From Agroathelia rolfsii (Eukaryota; Basidiomycota; Agaricomycetes; Amylocorticiales; Amylocorticiaceae), in the NCBI GenBank assembly GCA_018343915.1, contig JABRWF010000002.1:5270001-5334000 (forward strand): DNA of 64,000 bases, given 5' to 3'. The position numbers and the translations under genes are program-made. Of this stretch, positions 61,301-64,000 are shown one piece after another. How positions within the stretch are numbered: position 1 is the stretch's first letter; every line of letters starts with the position of its first letter. The notes under the pieces are model-generated. The model was not told where the DNA came from. It worked only from the letters and a program-made list of their open reading frames with translations, and searched no databases.

Positions 61301-62895
61301 CCAAAGCCCAAGTTAATAACTTACATGATCAGCCTCTTTATCAATTGAATCAATCAGTTCTTGAAGCGTCGCCTCTGATCGAGCAATGTTTTCTTGATCT
61401 TCAGAAGCCGAGAGAAAGTATGCTCGCGCTGAATTTCATCATAAAAACTTCGTGGCTGGAGAAAAGGTTGGATATATGCGGCTTGCCTAGGCTTCGCAAG
61501 GTCCTTCTCTAGCTTGTGGATGAGATGATCGCGGAAAGACCCAATCCAGAAACCATACCCTGAGTTCTTTGACCGTTACGGCGTCGTCTATCTTCATTTG
61601 CTCTATGATAAACAATGCCTTTTGGATCCAATGTACTGCTTCCTGGGCTTTGATGCCATCCGACTTAGGTGAACGTTGACAATTTCTCAGTATTGAGTGT
61701 CCGACCGTGGCTATTTTACTTGCAAGTATCTCCCGCTAGATGACGAAATGATGAGTGCATTTCAATGAAGACAAAGTACCTCTTAATTACATCGACCAAC
61801 GGAAGCAGCGAAAGCCGTTGTTCATCATCTATGGCTTCAGTGTTAAAAACAATGAAATCTCACGAAAAGTTGTGCATACCCATAATCTTGCCTAACATGA
61901 ACTGCGCGACACTATCGTTTGATTCGCGATGCGCCTGTGCCGTACAGGATAAGTACGATGAGCAAGGACAGCCGAGGCACACCCACAGCTTCCATGCGAC
62001 TTGAAAGGTAGACTATCGTAGCACAAGCTCTGGCTTGGCGGTGAGAATCATCGGAATCTGCAGTACTGCGAAGTTGTTCTTCATACTATGAATGATCAGA
62101 ACGGAGAGAAACCTTCATGAGACAACGGAAGCCCTACTTGAGCAGCGGATGTTAGAATGCTGGATGCTGTAGTATGGTTTCCTTGTTCTGGCAATGGGTC
62201 GCTCTCGCATTCTTTCAACACGCGCAAATAACTAGCAGAAGCGTACCCGAAAGCAGAGCAGCAGTATTGCTCGACACTTGAAGGATATGTATCAGAGCTG
62301 GAGAAGCAACCGTATGAGACAAGATATCATATGCAGCCTCTAATTCAACCAACTTTCAATCCCTGGTGACGACTCTAGACCAGCCTCAATCAGGCGAAAG
62401 GCAGCATATCTCACTATGAAATACGGATGTCAAGAGATAAATAACTTGACATATCTCAAACGATGCTCACTAGCAGAAGTTAGTTCACCATCTTCATCTG
62501 CCGAAGCAGTCGGACCAGATATGTTCCACAGATTTACGCCTTGAGAGCATGATGGTTCCAGGTAAGTCAATTCACTACCAAGGTGATAGAGATCTACCTT
62601 CACAATCAAGTTCATCCGCGACGTCGGACCACTTCTTGATTGAACGAGGTCTACCTGCAACGAAGGCCTCTGCCAGATGTGCGACTCTATGTAAATCTGG
62701 AATCAGCGACCCTTGTGCGCCTAAGTTGGTGGTTTTCAGCTTGGGCTTGATCGAAACGAGGAGATCTGGACGGAATGCAAGTTCATCCCCAAGCATTGCG
62801 ATGATTCTTTTCTAGGCACCTCGAATAGACTCATATGTCTCTTTTACTGCTTGTGGAATGTGTGCTCCTTCACTTATTTGAGGCGTGCTTGACAT
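58310..62895 (-). CDS. SPO22: Meiosis-specific SPO22/ZIP4-type TPR protein
   Basis: SPO22/ZIP4 (TEX11 in mammals) is a TPR scaffold of the ZMM/ZZS group that promotes meiotic crossovers along synaptonemal complexes. The start is MSSTPQISEGAHIPQAVKET. A 53-nt intron then gives LLVSIKPKLKTTNLGAQGSL and LHRVAHLAEAFVAG, followed by WSDVADELDCEGVNLWNIS, which fits the family's N-terminal block. Further blocks are RYAAFRLIEAGLESSPGIE, LIHILQVSSNTAALLS, WQYGSRHYNAKQWSLAADWF, KCRRKAALCHLESQQYASAA and AVIRKCDGKEATTNYISLLI, the last three being the hallmark TPR region. The end is KRWFEAATVICRYVPRG, then ISETYSQLLSRYSHS and TGA 58310-58312. There are about twenty short introns. Several apparent in-frame stops vanish once 53-59-nt introns are removed. 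I could not place every exon in 60.9-62.2 kb. Confidence 0.85.
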
Positions 62896-63149
62896 CCTGA
62901 GCGAGGAAAAGGTATGTGTTATCGAACGTCAATGTACGTATGAAGCTGGCTTGACCTGTGGCGCATACTGGTCGCGCTTGTGGCTACGAAGGCTAGTACT
63001 CACGTGATCGCCGCCAGAAATACAAAAATCTAATATTTCCTTGAGAGAAACGGTTCAATGCACTGGCACTGAGCCAGTAACCGGTCTATTGATACTTGAT
63101 ACAAATCACCAGTCATTATAGTACTGACGGCGTCATGCTATGGACGGTA

Positions 63150-64000
63150 TCAGTCTCCATTGCCTTGCTCATGTAAATGGTCCAGAGCCTTGGCTTCTGT
63201 CGCCTGCAATTTCTCCTCTGTATCTAAACCATCTAGCTTACGGATCCTGGCCTTTTGTACAATTTCAAATAAGCATGAGTAATTTCCAGGTTAATTAAAG
63301 TGGAACTTCACCTCTAGGGCATGGAGATGTGAATCGTGCGATTCCGGCGCGAGCTCACGAATGGCTTTGGCAAGAGAATAAAAATATTCCTGATGAACAT
63401 CGGTATGAGTAAACCGGTAAATAGCGAGATAGAAGCGGAGCCCAAGACAAGAACAGAACCCAAAATACACCACTCTTATAAGTAATGGGGGAAAAGTATA
63501 TTGACTGTCACCTTATTGGGGCCTGATGGCCCGACGGATCGCCATATGCGCTGAGCAAGGGTATCTAATGGCTCATATCCAACTGCAAGTCACGGTAGGG
63601 GGGTTGAAGCAAGAAACATAATAAGTATCCTTGATATGAACTCAAACAAATCCGACTTACGAAAAGAAGGGTTGTCGTTACGACCAACGTAGCACTACAT
63701 GAAATATTAGTATCGGTGTATCATAGGCCATTTTGTGCAAAGAGCTTCGAAGCGCGTACATATGCCTAACCACAAGACAATTGATGAGAGAGTAGTTTGA
63801 TTAGACTAGATAGACCAAGGCTTACGTTCGGTATAATAACCCGGTCACGACCATCCACCTTTCCATAGATGTCCAGGGTCTCTAGAGTGTATCCATCCTG
63901 ATCTTCCATGTTAGCTGGAAGATATCGCCCGGAAGAACGAGAATAAACGTGCCTTTTCTCTATGATCTATGCGCAGCAAACACAGCCTCAGCAGTGCATT
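63150..64000 (-). CDS. ChaC-type gamma-glutamylcyclotransferase, partial (5' end off window)
   Basis: Proteins of the ChaC family cleave glutathione to 5-oxoproline and Cys-Gly in the cytosol. The visible C-terminal part reads IDHREK/DGYTLETLDIYGKV and DGRDRVIIPNAY, then CYVGRNDNPSF, LGYEPLDTLAQRIWRSVGPS GPNK, EYFYSLAKAIRELAPESHDS and ARIRKLDGLDTEEKLQATEA, ending TGA 63150-63152. The VGPSGPNKEY block and HLHALE are family landmarks. The N-terminal substrate loop and catalytic Glu lie beyond the right edge. Exons are short. One intron (63898-63952, 55 nt) has a GCACGT donor, because only that joins HREK to DGYT. The gene ends 254 bp upstream of the SPO22 start, same strand. Confidence 0.85.

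Noticed and set aside
62280..62400. Apparent one-base frameshift in SPO22 after RLIEAGLESSPGIE
   Set aside because: Introns of 56 and 59 nt with good boundaries restore a reading (LIHILQVSSNTAALLS and onward) that fits the family; no indel is needed.
62796..62895. In-frame TAG shortly after the SPO22 start, suggesting a broken gene
   Set aside because: A 53-nt GT-AG intron (GTGCCT...CAG) removes the stop and joins the first exon to LLVSIKPKLK in frame.

Overview
The window looks like nuclear DNA of a filamentous basidiomycete, most likely an agaricomycete. Genes are dense and cut by many very short introns (about 39-60 nt where I could place both ends). A full set of eukaryotic housekeeping proteins is present, together with a fungal pogo-type transposase and a 7-TM membrane protein of a type common in Agaricomycetes. 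The codon context and P450 types remind me of Rhizoctonia/Ceratobasidium, but that is a hunch. Intron boundaries were placed by eye from GT/GC...AG signals and protein family knowledge.

Layout. 1-1734 (-): 3' part of an unrecognised Cys-containing protein that runs off the left edge. 2268-2715 (-): P450 C-terminal fragment. 2837-7033 (-): exosome nuclease DIS3. 7268-8243 (-): 14-3-3 protein. 8835-10577 (-): pogo/Tigger-like transposase. 11050-13622 (+): mitochondrial glutamyl-tRNA synthetase. 13879-19687 (-): UBR1 N-recognin. 20166-21765 (+): adenosine-deaminase-like protein (MAPDA type). 23331-24855 (+): short-chain dehydrogenase. 25291-26247 (-): COP9 signalosome subunit 7. 28421-29471 (+): TRAPP subunit Trs33/TRAPPC6. 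30142-30765 (+): APC11. 32207-34760 (-): PSP1-domain protein. 37625-39187 (+): family-25 glycosyltransferase.

39.7-51.4 kb is the accessory part. It holds two P450 paralogues (39747-41849 and 46214-48324, both -), a 7-TM protein (42406-43845, -) between them, two copies of a short copia-gag element, and a long inverted repeat. The right end returns to conserved genes: GPALPP/DUF3752 protein (52461-53652, -), PSD1 (53910-55542, +), UTP18 (55847-58081, +), SPO22/ZIP4 (58310-62895, -) and a ChaC-type gamma-glutamylcyclotransferase (63150 to the right edge, -).

The conserved genes do not form one pathway. They cover RNA decay and ribosome biogenesis, protein degradation and cell-cycle control (UBR1, CSN7, APC11), membrane traffic and lipids (Trs33, PSD1), mitochondrial translation and meiosis. 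I see no convincing new multi-gene system. The most interesting signals are a nearly identical tract of about 0.72 kb shared by the two P450 genes, introns included, with a nonsense codon in one copy; a tiny poly(A)-tailed insertion between 15-bp direct repeats; a pair of gag-only elements with a shared tail lacking pol; and an inverted repeat with arms of about 135-150 bp.
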